Assembly: GCA_038373865.1 (NCBI GenBank)
Contig: JAXGGA010002302.1
Span: forward strand, 61,789 to 125,788
Source of the DNA: Uloborus plumipes
Lineage: Eukaryota; Arthropoda; Arachnida; Araneae; Uloboridae
DNA: 64,000 nt
Reading direction: 5' to 3'
Numbering within the stretch: the first letter of the stretch is position 1; each line of letters begins with the position of its first letter. A program made the translations under genes and the position numbers. Below are positions 46,651 through 59,514 of the stretch, in pieces. Under the pieces are notes generated by a model. The model worked only from the letters and a program-made list of their open reading frames with translations. It did no database searches and was not told the DNA's origin.

Positions 46651-49600
46651 CTATTTTTTTTGCAAAAGTATATTTATGCATTGAACACCAAAATGGAATA
46701 TCTATTGCTCTAAATTAATCAATTAGTTTCTAAAAGATACACACCTACGCTAAATACATTTGCTAAATCGCGTTAAAGATGAAATTACAATGGAGCTTAA
46801 CCAATTAGTCAAAAAAATCGTATCAATTATCACTTTTAAAAACTGAGAAAGCATTAAACGTGAGCAATTTCTTCAAAAAGTCCAAAATATCGCTAATCAA
46901 GCCGATAGGTAAACTTTCACCGAAGTTTTATTTACAAAGCCGAAAACGCAAAAGAAATACGTTTCAAACTGTTTTTCTGCTTACTTTATCTCGACCCTTC
47001 TTTTTACTTTTTGCTACATTTAGCCTTTCTCTTACTAATGAAGCCAACAATAGAGAAGCAGGAAAATAAGACAAAGGCTGAATGCAGTATTTCCGCATCT
47101 AATTGCAACAACGGCGAGATTTTTTTTTTCTTTCGTTTCCGTTAGGTTCTGTACCCACCACAGTATAAGGCCTAACTCTTCCAAACTTAATTTTGTGCGC
47201 TCACGCTCAGACAATTTTGTAACACGAGTCTTGTTTCCCTTTTATCAACATTGGCTTCATTTAATTTCGACTAACAAAAGAGGCTTGATTGAAACCGGTG
47301 CAATAAGTGATAAAAAATAATCCCTTTCCATCATCCCCTTGTCGTAACATCTGAATATTTTTCCCAGTTAAAGAGATAAAGGGACTTTCAAAGATGTATT
47401 TAGCTAAAACGATTTTTTTTGAGGGGTTACAATAAAACGCGACAAAAGCTTTTGCAGGAATCAGTAGGGTATGAATACAAATTGTCCTTTGAAGAAACGT
47501 TTGAGCAATCTAATTAAAAAGACACAACCCCAACAAAGGGCGTGTGAATTAAGGATAAAGGGTATCGATTATTAAAAAGGAAAGTGAATGGCAAGAAACT
47601 GCTTTTTCTGGCATTGATTCGTAATGAATGAGATATTAGTTTAACTATTCAAGAAATAAACATCAGACTAGAAGAAATAATACCATGTCAAAGGAAACCG
47701 AGATCACAAGGGACTTCGTAAAAATATAATAAAGAAATTTAATTTTCGCAGAGAGAAGAAAAGGTTAAAATCTTTTTTTTTTTCATTTGGCGTGGTCAAA
47801 AACAGAGCATTAGTTGCAAGCTCTGATTCTGATGTCTTTCGGTGCTTGTCAATATGAAGCCAAATGAAATGTAGGCGTAGGAAACGTCTTAAATATTACA
47901 TAAAATAGAGTTATTACTTCATAGAAATAAACTGATTATTCACGAGTTGCTTTCGATGCTAAATCCAATTTAAAAAGTTGCCAGCACAAACTCAATTATC
48001 ATGAAACTACTGTTTGATGTCGATGCAGTCAATCTCAAAAATTTTGAAACACGAAACAATTTTATTAAGAATACTTGAAACTATGGCACACGGATGAAAA
48101 TCTCGAATTAATCCAATTGATCATAGCAATAAAATTATCGAGAATTGAATTTCGTATAAATAGCAATATGAAATTTGTAACAGGAAGTAAAAATTTACTA
48201 AAAATATAGATAAGATTTATTGAGGTACACGGAAAAGATTTCCACTAAATTCCTCTCAAATTGCAGAAAATTACAAGTAGAACTCATCAAATATGAGCAG
48301 GTGCGTGTAGTGTTAAAAATTTGCCGAACTATATTTCAAACTAAAATAGTAGTGTAAGTAATCAATTAAATTTTGTACCCCACTGTCGTTCTTAAAAATA
48401 AGATAAATACATTATGATTAAAGCTAGGTGCACGATACCGTCTTGGTTTTGGAAGAGTGATCATTAAAAACCACATATATTGGAACAGAGCAAGGTAATC
48501 TTATTGTTTGGGTATAAAATAGCGGGTCTCCATCGGTCATTTCTTATTTTTGGGAGGTCATGACCTTTCTGGAGATATTCGATCAAAGAAACGGTTGTAT
48601 TCATGATTTTGTACATTCATGAATGCTTATTGAGCGGGAATAAATAAATGTAACTTAAAAATATACATATTTCTTCAAACTAAATAAATTTACATACGTC
48701 GCCTGAAATTAAGCAATAGCGCAGTTTTTAATAAAAATTAATGTAATACCCTTATTTTCGAAAGGGCACGATACTACTTTATACAGAAAATGCTCGTTTC
48801 CATTTGATAAAAAATAATTTCGTTGATATATTACTCGACGTTAGAGTTTCTTTTTTCTTCAAAATTGTTCAAAATAAATCCTCAAATAAACAAGAACATG
48901 GATTTGTCAATTGAAATTTATTGTAATTCAAACACAGAAGGCGTTTCAGCTTGATCAAAAATTGAAACCCGTCTGTGAAACCTAAATGAGTGACACTCAA
49001 AAATTTACCATAAGTGGAAAAGTCCCGTCCTTATCTCAAGGGAAAACACATCATTTCAACTGACCAACATTTATCGGAAGCAAAAGCAATAAGGCAAAAT
49101 TGCTCGGCTATGAAAAGTCAAGTCATTCTGCGAGAGTTGATCTTTCTTACAGAAAAAGTGAAGAGAGAAGAAAAAAGAAAAAAAAAAAAATCTTTCAAAG
49201 CAATACAACAAATGTCATCGAAATAAACCCTTCCTGTTATTCTACCAGCATGGAACATCATTTGGAAGAAATTGAACGGTGAGCTATTCGTCCGGGCGAA
49301 AATCGGATTCTTCAAAGCAATCCCGCTGCAGAGCCCGCATTTTGGCAAAATGGCGACGGGCTTAAATATGATCCGTTTTAATCTCGCACACTTTTTATGG
49401 AGAAAAACTTTTCCTGATTGTACATCTTCTTTGTTCTTTTTCTTGTTTGTTAAACTTTACGTTTCCTTTCCGTTTTTTTTTTTTTTTTTTGTTCTTTGTT
49501 TCTTCCCATCTGTCGATGAGACGGACTACTGGGAAGGGCAGATGGACAGGGATTAACCTCAGAGGAAAAGGAAAAGTTCCTCGTTACACTTTTGTAATTT

Positions 49601-50771
49601 CCTCCTTCTGCGCACGTCCCTGCTCCGAGGGTAGAAAGGGAGGACATATTGCGGGACAAAACGTGGGAAGACGAAATTGGCTTACATTGTCCACAAAGTA
49701 ATAAACTGGGTTACGTTTGTCTACGAGATTTGGTTCAAATGTGTTGTTGAAGAGAACAAAATCATTTTTATTGAAATTATTTCATACATGTGATTACTTT
49801 CAAAACAATTTGGCTGAAAATATTTGACGTGTTGTGACTGGTTGGTCCGACGGGCAAAACTGCTATTAAATGCATTTAGAAAAAAAAAAATTATAATTTT
49901 TTATTTTTATCATTTTCGTTTCTCTAACTCTGTTTTATTTTGGTTAATTTCTTATTTTTTCGAATTGAAATTTCTGGGTAGATCGCCGTCGCCTCCCATT
50001 ATCTTTGTCTATAGATCGTGGACATTTTAAATGGATTGAAAATTTTTTAAGGCAGAGCGGTAGAAGGACGGAACTATGTTTGGTCATTTAAATTGGCTGA
50101 TTTTCGCCAATTGGCTGAAGAATCAACTGTATGTTATTTATACAGATAAATGTTAAAACTATAGATTTCTCAGCCCATTTGCACGGGTGTTACATTTTTA
50201 CGTGTTAGATTTCAAATTTATTCCCGCAGTTTAATACTTTATTAATTGTTACATAGGTGTTTAAAAAGGAACATAATGCTTTACAAAATAGAGTATCAAG
50301 TTCTAAAAATTTTTCTTTGAACTTAAAAATAATGATTTGCAGGTGCTAATAATTTATTACCGTATTATCTTTTAAGTACAAAAATCATTTTAGAAAGTTG
50401 AGACTTATGATACAAAACAGTTCTTTCTATTCAAATGTATAACAATAAAAAGATCGAGTTTAAAAATTCTGGAATTAAAATGAAAGTATAAATAAAAATA
50501 TCACATCCATGCAAATGGATGCATCTAGTAAATTATTTATTTTTCACTTCATTCACTGGATAAAAATATCGCTCAATGAATTCTTCGCATAATTATGAAT
50601 CAGCTAAATTCTCTATGATCTGAAGTAAATAGTTTATTGAAAAGAGTTCGAAAAAGATAACAGGAAAAAAACGCTATTTCTTCAAAAGGATTGCATGTAG
50701 TACGTTAGAAACATGGAACTAATTCATGTCAAAAATGAACATTTTAGAAAACACTTCATCTCAGATAAATA
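46651..50771. other. Long stretch without a confirmed gene
   Basis: Mostly A/T-rich. The block at 49010-49700 has several overlapping frames (49014-49226 plus, 49272-49556 plus, 49118-49348 minus and 49450-49659 minus) without recognised domains and with A and T tracts that break confidence in any frame. A perfect inverted pair of AGGTCA half-sites lies at 48555-48566. Blocks near 47280-47600 and 49290-49400 are of higher complexity and may be conserved non-coding DNA. Confidence 0.35.
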
Positions 50772-50942
50772 CAGTCTAGTCTAGATAACTCGAAGACCCT
50801 AGGGACCGGATAAAAGCTCCAAAGTATCGGTAGTTCGAGTTTTAGAAAGTTTTCATAGCCTTCTCAAGAGCTTGGAACCCAATGAAAACTTCGAGATATA
50901 AGAATATTAGAGTTATAAGACCGAGTTATCGAGACTCGACTG
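50772..50942. mobile_element. pogo-like MITE, 171 bp
   Basis: TA flanks at 50770-50771 and 50943-50944. The left end is CAGTCTAGTCTAGATAACTC, and the right end in reverse complement is CAGTCGAGTCTCGATAACTC. A related, more decayed copy lies at 36706-36872. No coding capacity. Confidence 0.88.
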
Positions 50943-51107
50943 TAGTTCAGACATGTGACCCAAATGGAATGAAAAATACTGAAATTACGACGCTGTGTAA
51001 GCAAATACAAAATTGTTGATATATTATACTACACCTGCAAGTTCAAACATGGGCTTTTGGTTCGTTCTATATATACTACACTGCAACCTTTCTTGACAAC
51101 AACATCG

Positions 51108-51230
51108 TGACGTCAGCGTGACGTTAGCCTATGAAAAACGAGCTAGATAAAACGTCACAGCCTACTTGGCGAATTAGAGGAGATCGCTGACTGCTTGTGA
51201 GCTCTTATTAGCTCCGACCGTAGTGACGTT
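51108..51230. promoter_or_regulatory. Cluster of four CRE-like TGACG motifs
   Basis: TGACGTCA at 51108-51115 (a perfect CRE/ATF palindrome), TGACGTTA at 51119-51126, CGTCA at 51153-51157 and TGACGTT at 51224-51230. These lie in a block of lower A/T content, just after ctatatatacta. The motifs are visible; any regulatory role is inferred, and no adjacent transcript is recognised. Confidence 0.3.
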
Positions 51231-51346
51231 CAGTGTCAAGTTAAGTTGCATTTAGGTATAGCCAACTATTTTAATTGGATGCATGATATTAATTGGTAGA
51301 CGTTAAATTTTTACTTGTGATGCCCATTCTTTTTGTTCTGCACTCA

Positions 51347-51411
51347 GCATTTTGCTATTAATTTCAAAAAATACTGAATTCAGTAAAACGACTGAAAAAT
51401 CACATGTCTGG
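51347..51411 (+). repeat. 65-bp dispersed repeat fragment, copy 2
   Basis: Direct counterpart of 12031-12095 (aaaaaatactgaattcagta, then gactgaaaaatc and catgtctg). Confidence 0.6.
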
Positions 51412-53261
51412 TAGTTTATAAAGACTTCCTAAACAAATAAATCTGGAGAGTAAATTATAGTGGTGTTTTATTTTATTGTAAGATGCTCGCGTATTTTTAT
51501 TCGACACTAAAAGTTGTAAAGTAAATAACTTATAAATAATGAATACTTAAATTCGAAGTGTCATCGAGAAAATGTATGACAGTTTTAAAACACAATTCAA
51601 GCATAAAAATTTTAAACACAAAAGCCATCGAAATATTTTTATCATATATATTTAAGCAATGTGATCCATTTTACGACCACCTTCAGATTTCATTGTTCAG
51701 TCACGAAACATTTACATTAGTATCGAACTCTTTTCGATTTTCAGATTTTTCTTCTTGTTTTATGATGTGAAGCATGAGTACAGAATTCCGCACGTAGTTC
51801 AGATTGCGAAAAATCGGAGGTCATCCCTCTAAATGCGTATTTCTATAAAAGCTTTCGGCAACGCGGGCTTCACGTTTGGGGAAAAAATGCAAGCTGTTCT
51901 CCATTTATATTTAAGTAAAGATAAAAATATAGAAAGCAAGTCATCAACCAACGACAAAAATAGTCTGATGTATGTATTAGATTGAAACATTTATACTATT
52001 ACGTTAAAAACATACGTATAGCGGAATGCTATACATATGTTTGGGTCAAAGTGAAATAGACAAGCAAAATGAAATTTTAAAATATTTTACACGGCACCTA
52101 AGAGTATCTAGCAATATTTTTAACTATGTTAAAAAATAAATAAATAAAATCATAATAACAATAAAAAAATGTTATCACCAAATATCAAGGTACACCAACC
52201 ATCCAAACCATTTTTAGTATATGTTACACTTATTTAGTTATTTTTAAATTTTGTGGTGCAGAAATTACACAGTTATCATTAAATGATCAAATTCTTGTTA
52301 CTAAAATTTCAAGCATTGAGACTTACTGATGCTCAGTGCATTAAGTTTGTCAAACAAAGTAAATTAGTTTATTTCTTACATTTTTTAAATCGTCAATTAA
52401 ATCATTTACACATTAATTTTTTAATAAATTCATTTACAACCCACTTTTAAAAAATAATTATTTTTCATTAATATAATAATTTATTTGCTCATAAACCACT
52501 TTTTAAATTTGTTTATTCATTGATGATTGTGAATAAATTATAAATTAATCAGGAAAACTTTGTAACTCAAGTAAAACATTCTCTCATTCATTCATTTGAA
52601 GAAATATATTCTTTATAATCAAATAAAAATGTTTTATTGGAAAAAGTTCTTACCCCATATTATTTTTCTTTGGCCCATAAAAAGAGCAAAGTAAAACTTT
52701 TTTACTTTCCACCTAAACATTCTTTTTAAATACTATTCACAAACTTTATAACAACAATATAATTAACCCTTGTTTTCGCATAATTGGTGATAATTGACAC
52801 AAATAGTTTTAAAAATAGGAATAAAAACGCTTATCAAGTAAAAAAACAAAAAGGTTTATCCACCTACAGCTCCTACTTTTAGCATTAAAGGAAGAGGAAA
52901 ATATTATTAAAACTATTTTATATTTCGTAGAATTCAACAATGCAATAAAACATAGCTAGCAGACGATTTAAAAATACAAATTACTTCAAGCACGGTTCCA
53001 GAATTTTAACAATTGCATATTTTACTTCTTGTTAAGGAATTCTAAATTTCCACTTTTGAGCTCAGATATCCTCTACATATTTAAGAATTTGTATGACCTT
53101 GCCATTGCTGGCTCACCAAACGCCCTGTAGCGGGATAAAAGCACTTGAATAATAAAAGTTTTTTGCGTCCACCGCTCGTAACGAATTTCCAGTCTGTGAT
53201 TGGTATGATGGCAAGCCATTAAAAATAAGCACTGAACCTTGACCAGTTATTTTATCAAACG

Positions 53262-53408
53262 ATGGCAATGGATAGATTTGGCTCAGTACGCCCTCTAACA
53301 GAAATTCGGAAAAATATGGTCGATGATCTCATTAAGATCTATGCATCAAGCATCCGAATCCAGGCAGAAAGGTTCGTTGGATATGGCTTTCTAAATGACT
53401 TTTTTTGA
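53262..53408 (+). CDS. Short uncharacterised ORF, 48 codons
   Basis: The frame starts MAMDRFGSVRPLTEIRKNMV, continues with DDLIKIYASSIRIQ and ends GFLNDFF. Amino-acid composition is balanced and unlike the F/L/I/K-rich frames common in this A/T-rich window. The frame is open eleven codons upstream of the ATG. No splice sites clearly bound it and no family is recognised. It could be part of an exon, a transposon relic or chance. Confidence 0.15.
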   Translation: MAMDRFGSVRPLTEIRKNMVDDLIKIYASSIRIQAERFVGYGFLNDFF

Positions 53409-53741
53409 GGGGAAATAAAATTCGGAATATTTTTGAGTAATGTAAGCAGAATTTAAGAGGTAAATATGGAAGCATTTATTACTAAGAATGATTATTTCGA
53501 GTTTCGTTACGCGTAGGGGACAGAAAAGAGAGTGGAATACCTCGATGCTTGTAAAAAATACCGTTCTTGTTAAAAGTTAATGCATTATCATCTTTTTAAA
53601 AAGTAAAATTGTATAACATTATAGAAGAATGCAAAGGAAAATAAAAAGTTTTTGAAAAAGAGTGACTTTTGATCGGGGTACCCAACCAAACGGAACTTAA
53701 TCGCCAAACGCGCAGCAACGGAGCTAACTCTTATAACGTAC

Positions 53742-53806
53742 CTGCTTTTTCTCAAACCAGTTTTCCTCAGGTTTAAGCGAATGGAATCATTTAATTCTTC
53801 ATCCAT
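53742..53806 (-). CDS. Possible short coding exon, 21+ codons
   Basis: The minus-strand frame MDEELNDSIRLNLRKTGLRK ends at a strong donor-like AGCAG|GTACGT (boundary 53742/53741). Unspliced, the frame continues to 53588 with progressively F-rich sequence, which would fit an intron after the donor. There is no homology and no recognised second exon. Confidence 0.15.
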
Positions 53807-54867
53807 CAGAATTCATTTTATTAGAGCCCAACTACAATTTTGTTGCGAATATTGTCACGAAAAATCGTTAATGACCTTTGGTTGTGGTGAGTTTTATCAT
53901 GTCATCCTATTTTAGTATTAATGGATGAAAACAATTTCCTTTATGGTCCACTAACAAGACACATTTCAATACAGTTTCAGAGAAACTTATGATTTTACTG
54001 CCATTCGAAACAAACCATCCACAACAAAAACTTTACTATTAACATCATGTTCGATGATAAGGAACAAATAATGTAAAAAAAAGAAGGTAAACACAGATGA
54101 TTCCTATCCCGGACCCCGCATTTTCGGATGAGTGTCAAGAGTTATGGATCATTTTAGAATCACCCTAACGATGGAACGCCTACCATCACTTTTAAAAGTC
54201 CACCAATGAAGCGTTCTTAGGCCGCTAGATGGCTCTCCAGTTTTATGATCTCATAAAGAGGAATGTTGCGAGATCGAGGTTTACTATTTTAAATCGTTCC
54301 TTTCGCGCCGGATATGAGGCAATTATCTAATTAATGGCCATCTTGAATAGTACAGAGCTAAATTTAAGGGACGATATATATTTCGGAGCGCCACGAGAGC
54401 GGAAATATTTTTCTGGAGCTTCTCCTCTCGGTAAATTTTGAGGAACATTTAGTTGGGGCATTACGCAACAAATCTTTATTCATTGCTTCCATTACGGGAG
54501 CGGTGTTCGAAATCGGTTTAAACTTCTGAGATAGGTTCCTTGGTAAATGGTGATTATCATTTTTAAGCATTTCGGTTGTGATCACCTCCAGAAGTTGAGA
54601 AACTTTATCATTCGGTTATTCCTGGGAATCGATTTCCGAAAGCCGAAGATAGAGGGGAGGGGGGAGGGACAATTGAACAAGAGGAATGGATAAACCTTTC
54701 ACTTATCCTTCCGGTATAACTTAAAGATTTCAGAAAGAAGAAACAAACAAAGCAACAACGTTAAGAAACACAGATCCGTCAAAAAAAAAAAAAAAACAGA
54801 AACTTATTTTGTGAGTTACAAGTAGCCCCTTTTGTAAGAAAAGCGGTCAAAAACTTAGTACAATTAA

Positions 54868-55014
54868 TGAAGTTAAAAATTCAAGACAACGTGTCCAAAA
54901 GTACAAATAAAATGTTTAAAAAGAGTTAGAAAACTCTAGCAAATAGCTATTTCTAACTCTTTTTAAACATTTTATTTGCACTTTTGGACACGTTGTCTTG
55001 CATTTTTAACTTCA
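54868..55014. mobile_element. 147-bp fold-back MITE
   Basis: Left arm tgaagttaaaaattcaagac ... aagagttagaaa (54868-54932). The right arm (54950-55014) is its complement with about three mismatches. A 17-base spacer lies between. Outside the arms, aagtagccccttttgt (about 54820) and aagtaaccccttttt (about 55014) are similar in direct orientation. No clear target duplication. Confidence 0.85.
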
Positions 55015-55599
55015 AGTAACCCCTTTTTCAAAAAAAAAAAAAAAAAAGATTATACGCAAAGACACACAAAAGCATTTCTAGCCTAATTTTACGTTTATAT
55101 TTAATAAGATAATTTTATTTATCTCCCTCTCTCTTTTTCCAAGAAAAGGAATGAAAACTAACGTTCGCATAAATATCACGGGGTGGAGAGGCACTCAACA
55201 AAGAGCAACACTCATGATTACAGTAACAAAAGTGCAAAAGCAACCCTAATGCCGAAGTTGATTAATTAGGAGTGAAAAACGACTGCACAACGAAAAAAAT
55301 GTTTGGGGAAACCGAAACAGAAGAATTACAAATGGCGCGATAAGCTGAGTTTAATTAAATCACCAGAAAGAACATATCTACGGCAAGCTTTTCACGAGTT
55401 ACAATCTGAGGGAATCTCCGCTGAGGTAGAAAACGATGAACAAAAGTACAACCCTTGCAGAGGATCCCTACACAATGCTCATCAATAGTAATTATCACGA
55501 AACTAACCGCAAAAGCGAATGCGATTATGATTTCTCGCTGTCACGTGGATTAATGATACGCTCCTTGCATCTGCTGCTCCAGACGCATCTTTCGGTATG
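55015..55599. other. No confirmed gene; two overlapping plus-strand frames
   Basis: The frames 55303-55488 and 55436-55705 have protein-like composition but no recognised domain. The second runs into the repeat at 55600. Confidence 0.3.
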
Positions 55600-56330
55600 T
55601 ACTTCCAATTCTGGATTCGTGCACTATGATTTCGAATATTTGAAGAGCATGCGAGTAACTGCTCGAGCGATTGCTAAAAATTTTCTCCTCTGTGTAATCA
55701 ATTGATATCGAACTCAAAAAAATGCGCAAATACTTCTTTTTAATACGCTTTTATTAGTTTGACATGTGGGTTTGTTTGGATGTATGTATGTATGTAACTA
55801 ACTGAATGAAAAATAAAATTCACGTTCTTTACAAATATAAAAGTAATAATATATTTAGTACTATAGTTAATACTAAAGGCTAAACTATATTACATGTTGA
55901 TGTGTTATGAGTGCATGCAAACATAGGGAATATTCAATAGTTTGAAAATCAGAGGGAAATCAGTTAGAGATTCATGAAATATAGCTTAACCTTTGGTATT
56001 AATGATAGTATAAAGTATATTACTTTTACATTTGTCAAGAACGTGACTTTTATGTTTTAAAATTTTCTCAGAACGACTCCAGATTTCGAGTTAAGCGAAG
56101 TTTAAGCGTAGTTTGATGAACTCTAAAAGCGTATTTTTTAGTTTTTTCAAACTATAATTTATATCATTTTGCGATGGATTTGTTCAGATTCGCACTCAGT
56201 TGTATTCAAATGTTTGAGGAGCATGTGAATTATTGCTGAGGTGAATTATAAACTTTCGTCATGTAACAGAATTGATATTGAAGTTTAAAAACGTCCAAAA
56301 TACTTTCGGCGGCTTGTACTTAAATTGTTG
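55600..56330 (+). repeat. Dispersed repeat with internal direct duplication
   Basis: The segment 55730-56180 is the uninterrupted counterpart of 9400-10400 (ttagtttgacatgtgggttt, ataaaattcacgttctttac, ttagttttttcaaacta). The edges are directly repeated: 55600-55740 (atttgaagagcatgcgagta, then attgatatcgaa) resembles 56190-56320 (gtttgaggagcatgtgaatt, then attgatattgaa). The family is unknown. Confidence 0.65.
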
Positions 56331-56431
56331 GTAGCCATTGTCAAAGAAATGGTCGCCCTTAGGTGACTGGCAACCGCTTATCTAGAGCTTTATGAGATGA
56401 TTACTTAAATATGTTGGTTACATTAAATTAC

Positions 56432-56604
56432 AGTTGAACCTCGTTTAAACGAACTAAAAGGGAGCTTCAAAATCAGCTCGTCTTGAGGGTAGTTTGTCGT
56501 ATCAGCACAACAATAAACAATAATCAATAGGACGGGGTTCACAAGGGTAGTTCGTCTTAGCAGTAATTTGTTTTAAGCGTGTTCGAATTAACGAGGTTCG
56601 ACTG
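56432..56604. mobile_element. pogo-like MITE, 173 bp
   Basis: The left end is CAGTTGAACCTCGTTTAAAC and the right end in reverse complement is CAGTCGAACCTCGTTAATTC. The flanks are TA (56430-56431) and CA (56605-56606, probably a mutated TA). Both ends continue into gaac. The words gtagttygtc occur twice inside. Confidence 0.88.
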
Positions 56605-56848
56605 CATTGTAAATACTATATAGGAAAATTAAATTTCATTTATTTAATACATTTCTTTGCAGAATTTTAAGATTTTTCATTGAGGGACAAGTAAATAAGA
56701 TATCAGGAACTCGATTCTATTTGTAGACATAAACCACAACTAGCAAAAGCACACACTGCTGTCAGTTTCTGTAACTTTAATCACCTCGAAATTTTTATGT
56801 TTCAATTATTTGACTACAATTTGTGGAAGGACCCTGTAATAACATCAG

Positions 56849-57228
56849 CAGTGGCGTACCTAGGGGTAAGCACTTGCCACAGACCCAGCAGCCAGGGTGC
56901 GGCATTTTGACCGGTTGAAAAAAGTTAAGATTTTCTAAAAAGAATTAATTAGTAAAAAATATTGCCGAAAAAAAAAATCGCGTAAGAATAACACTAGAGG
57001 GAAAAATGAAACATCTAATAAAATGTAGCCCATTAGGCATCAATAAAAATATTTTTAAAAAGAAAAAAGAATATCAAATTTGCAATATTGTCCTTAAATT
57101 TGCCAAATGATCTAAATTTTCTGAAAAAGGATTTTTTTTGGTAGGTCACCTTTCATCAAGGTGAACATGACGGAAGGCGCAATTCCTTAAGTTCGCCACG
57201 AGCGCTGGACTCCCTAGGTGTGCTACTA
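56849..57228. mobile_element. hAT-like MITE, 380 bp
   Basis: The left end is CAGTGGCGTACCTAGGGG, and the right end in reverse complement is TAGTAGCACACCTAGGGA. The 8-bp flanks AACATCAG (56841-56848) and AACGGCAG (57229-57236) agree at six positions. The interior shares ttgcaatattgtccttaaat, then ttgccaaatgatc, with 20952-21244. It carries AGGTCACCTT-tcatc-AAGGTGA (57143-57164). Confidence 0.75.
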
Positions 57229-57236
57229 AACGGCAG

Positions 57237-59514
57237 TATCTATACTGCTGTATTTCACTGCACTTGGATCGGTATTAGTAATATGACCTTATGGGTCAAG
57301 AGCAGAAAATAATTATAAAAAATATTTTAATGTAAGCAAATTAGTAAACAAACACATTAAGTTCTGCTGTTGCTTTTTTAATGGTTAAAGATACGTTGAG
57401 CTTGTTTTGTCACGATTTACATGTTATCTTATATGATCGGGATCAATAGACATTTTTGTGTGACAAAGTTGCGGTTCATAAAAATCTTAACTGAAATAAT
57501 GTAAAGATAAAAAAAAAGGAAAAGAAAGGAAAGCGGAGTGATGGGGAAGGGGAATGACGTGGGAAAAGAAGTTTTCGGAGAAGAAGGGGGAGACCTGACA
57601 AAAGTATGATTTGTAAAAAAAAAAAACTCACAAACTCACTTTTGAAAAGAAAGCGCGTATACACTTATTTCAGTACTTCCATTTTAAAATTTCGTATGCA
57701 CCGCAAGAAACATTGTTTTTACTACTTTCGTGTCTAGCGAAACATATCAAAATACATTTTCCACTCCGCTTCAACCGAATTCTCCTACACATTGGACGTA
57801 AAATAAATTTCTTTTCCATTTCCTAGTTTAAAAAAAAATATATATATATTGAAGTAAATCCTATCTTCCCCCAAACTCCAAATAAAAACCATGTCGCGCT
57901 GAAAATGTATAAATTTCCCCTGAAACCTTATACTTTAAGAGGCAGCCGCACCTCAAGCAGCAGTTACAGTCATAGGTAATACATTGCCCACTTAAGATAT
58001 TTTTCAATGTTTGTCACGTTCTAAGCTTGAAATCGCAACACATGCCAAAACATGATCGATAGCATACTTTTGACCCTTTATACCACTCTAACCTCCCTCT
58101 TTCACCTCCCTCGTACAGTGTATTGATAGTGTACGACGTGCTGCATACAACGATGTAGCAAATGGAATAATACATGCGTCAATCGCCTTACCTACTGGAA
58201 GCGGAAAAAAAAAAAGTTGGCGGTCAGATCTCCCAAAGAGAGACTGGGCCTGGAGAAAGAAGAACCCAAGTCCTATAGAGACGATTGAGTTATAGGCTTA
58301 GCACAGTGTGCTTGTCACCTGCAGTAGAGTACGTGCTTGCTGCGGGGCTGCCAGTTTTGGAGAGTTATCGCATTTTAAAGTTTTCGCCTTTCAAATTTCA
58401 GCCAAGCTGACATTTCAGTTACTTCATAAAGTTATAATAGATACTTTACCGAGAAACAAAACCAAAATTATGAACTGAGGACACATACGAATAAAGCAGA
58501 AAGACAACTTACATAACAACAAAGTTCTATGAATTTATCTGAGAATATACTGTGACTTTTTTTTCTTGAGTGTCTTATTCGTTATGTTTGCCTCTCTCCC
58601 CTCCACCAATTTAGTAAGTTTGCTTATTGTTTTTCACAAGCAAACTAAAGAAAACTTAAAGTAGAGCTAAAAATATTTCATTTGTTTTCATAAAACAAAT
58701 GATTATTATAGCATTATTTTATTTTACAATTTTAAAGGAACATTTTTTTGGCTTTGGAAACTTCAAGAAATACCTTTTTTTTGTGTATACAAAATGGCGT
58801 TATTTACTATTGTTAAACTAGTTAACTAAATTAATTTAAATTAGCTGTAAAATAAATTTTAGGTGAAGATTGCGACTATTGAATAATAACTTCACATTTT
58901 TAATTATTTTTTACTCTATATTCATTTGAATTAATAGAAGTGAAAGTAATTTGGTTAGATATTTTGATAAAATATTTAATTATCTAATAAAGAGCTGAAT
59001 TCATGACAAAAAAACACTCTTTCTTGCGAATCAGTTGAAAAAAAAAAAAAACTATTATAATAACAATACATAATTAAAAACCTCGATCATAATAAATCTG
59101 CTGTAATACACACATTCTCCCACTTTCAACTAGTACTTATAAAGAATACTGATAATTTTCCCCAAACCAAAGATAAGTGGATCAATAATGCAGCTCGAAA
59201 TATTTGATTAGTGCAACGCTGGGAAGCTGCTTTCTCTGTCGGCGCAGTGCAAATGCAGAGTAAACAACCTTTGCGACGCGCGCTATTTTTAAATGGCGCA
59301 CTTGACTGTTTCGAAACTTGAATTCTCGTATGTTGTTTTTAAAGTTTTTTTTCTCCCTCGCAAAGACAATTTTTTTCAAGGAACTTGTTTGGTTAATTAA
59401 TTTCATTACTTGTTTCTCTATCCAATAAAAAAGCACCGAAAAGCTTTTATATCGTCCATTATGAAAAACTTTTTCATTACCAAATGCTATCTATAACTAA
59501 TAATATTTAAAAAT
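57237..59514. other. No gene seen; polypurine tract at about 57505-57600
   Basis: The tract from 57507 to about 57602 is almost entirely A and G on the plus strand and could form triplex DNA. The blocks at 57950-58370 and 59180-59320 are of higher complexity with no recognised frames. The remainder is A/T-rich. Confidence 0.4.

Larger units (their letters stand above)
50945..54867. other. Long stretch without a confirmed gene
   Basis: Holds a TGACG-motif cluster (51108-51230), a 65-bp repeat fragment (51347-51411), a very A/T-rich region (51900-53050), two short exon-like frames (53262-53408 plus, 53742-53806 minus) and a higher-complexity block at 54100-54680. That block contains tctaattaatggccatcttg and is open for 73 codons on the minus strand (54364-54585). 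No domain is recognised. Confidence 0.35.

Noticed and set aside
55600..56330. LTRs of a retrotransposon (direct repeats about 590 bp apart)
   Set aside because: The repeats are short and imperfect, lack TG...CA ends, and no primer-binding site, polypurine tract or gag/pol frame was seen.
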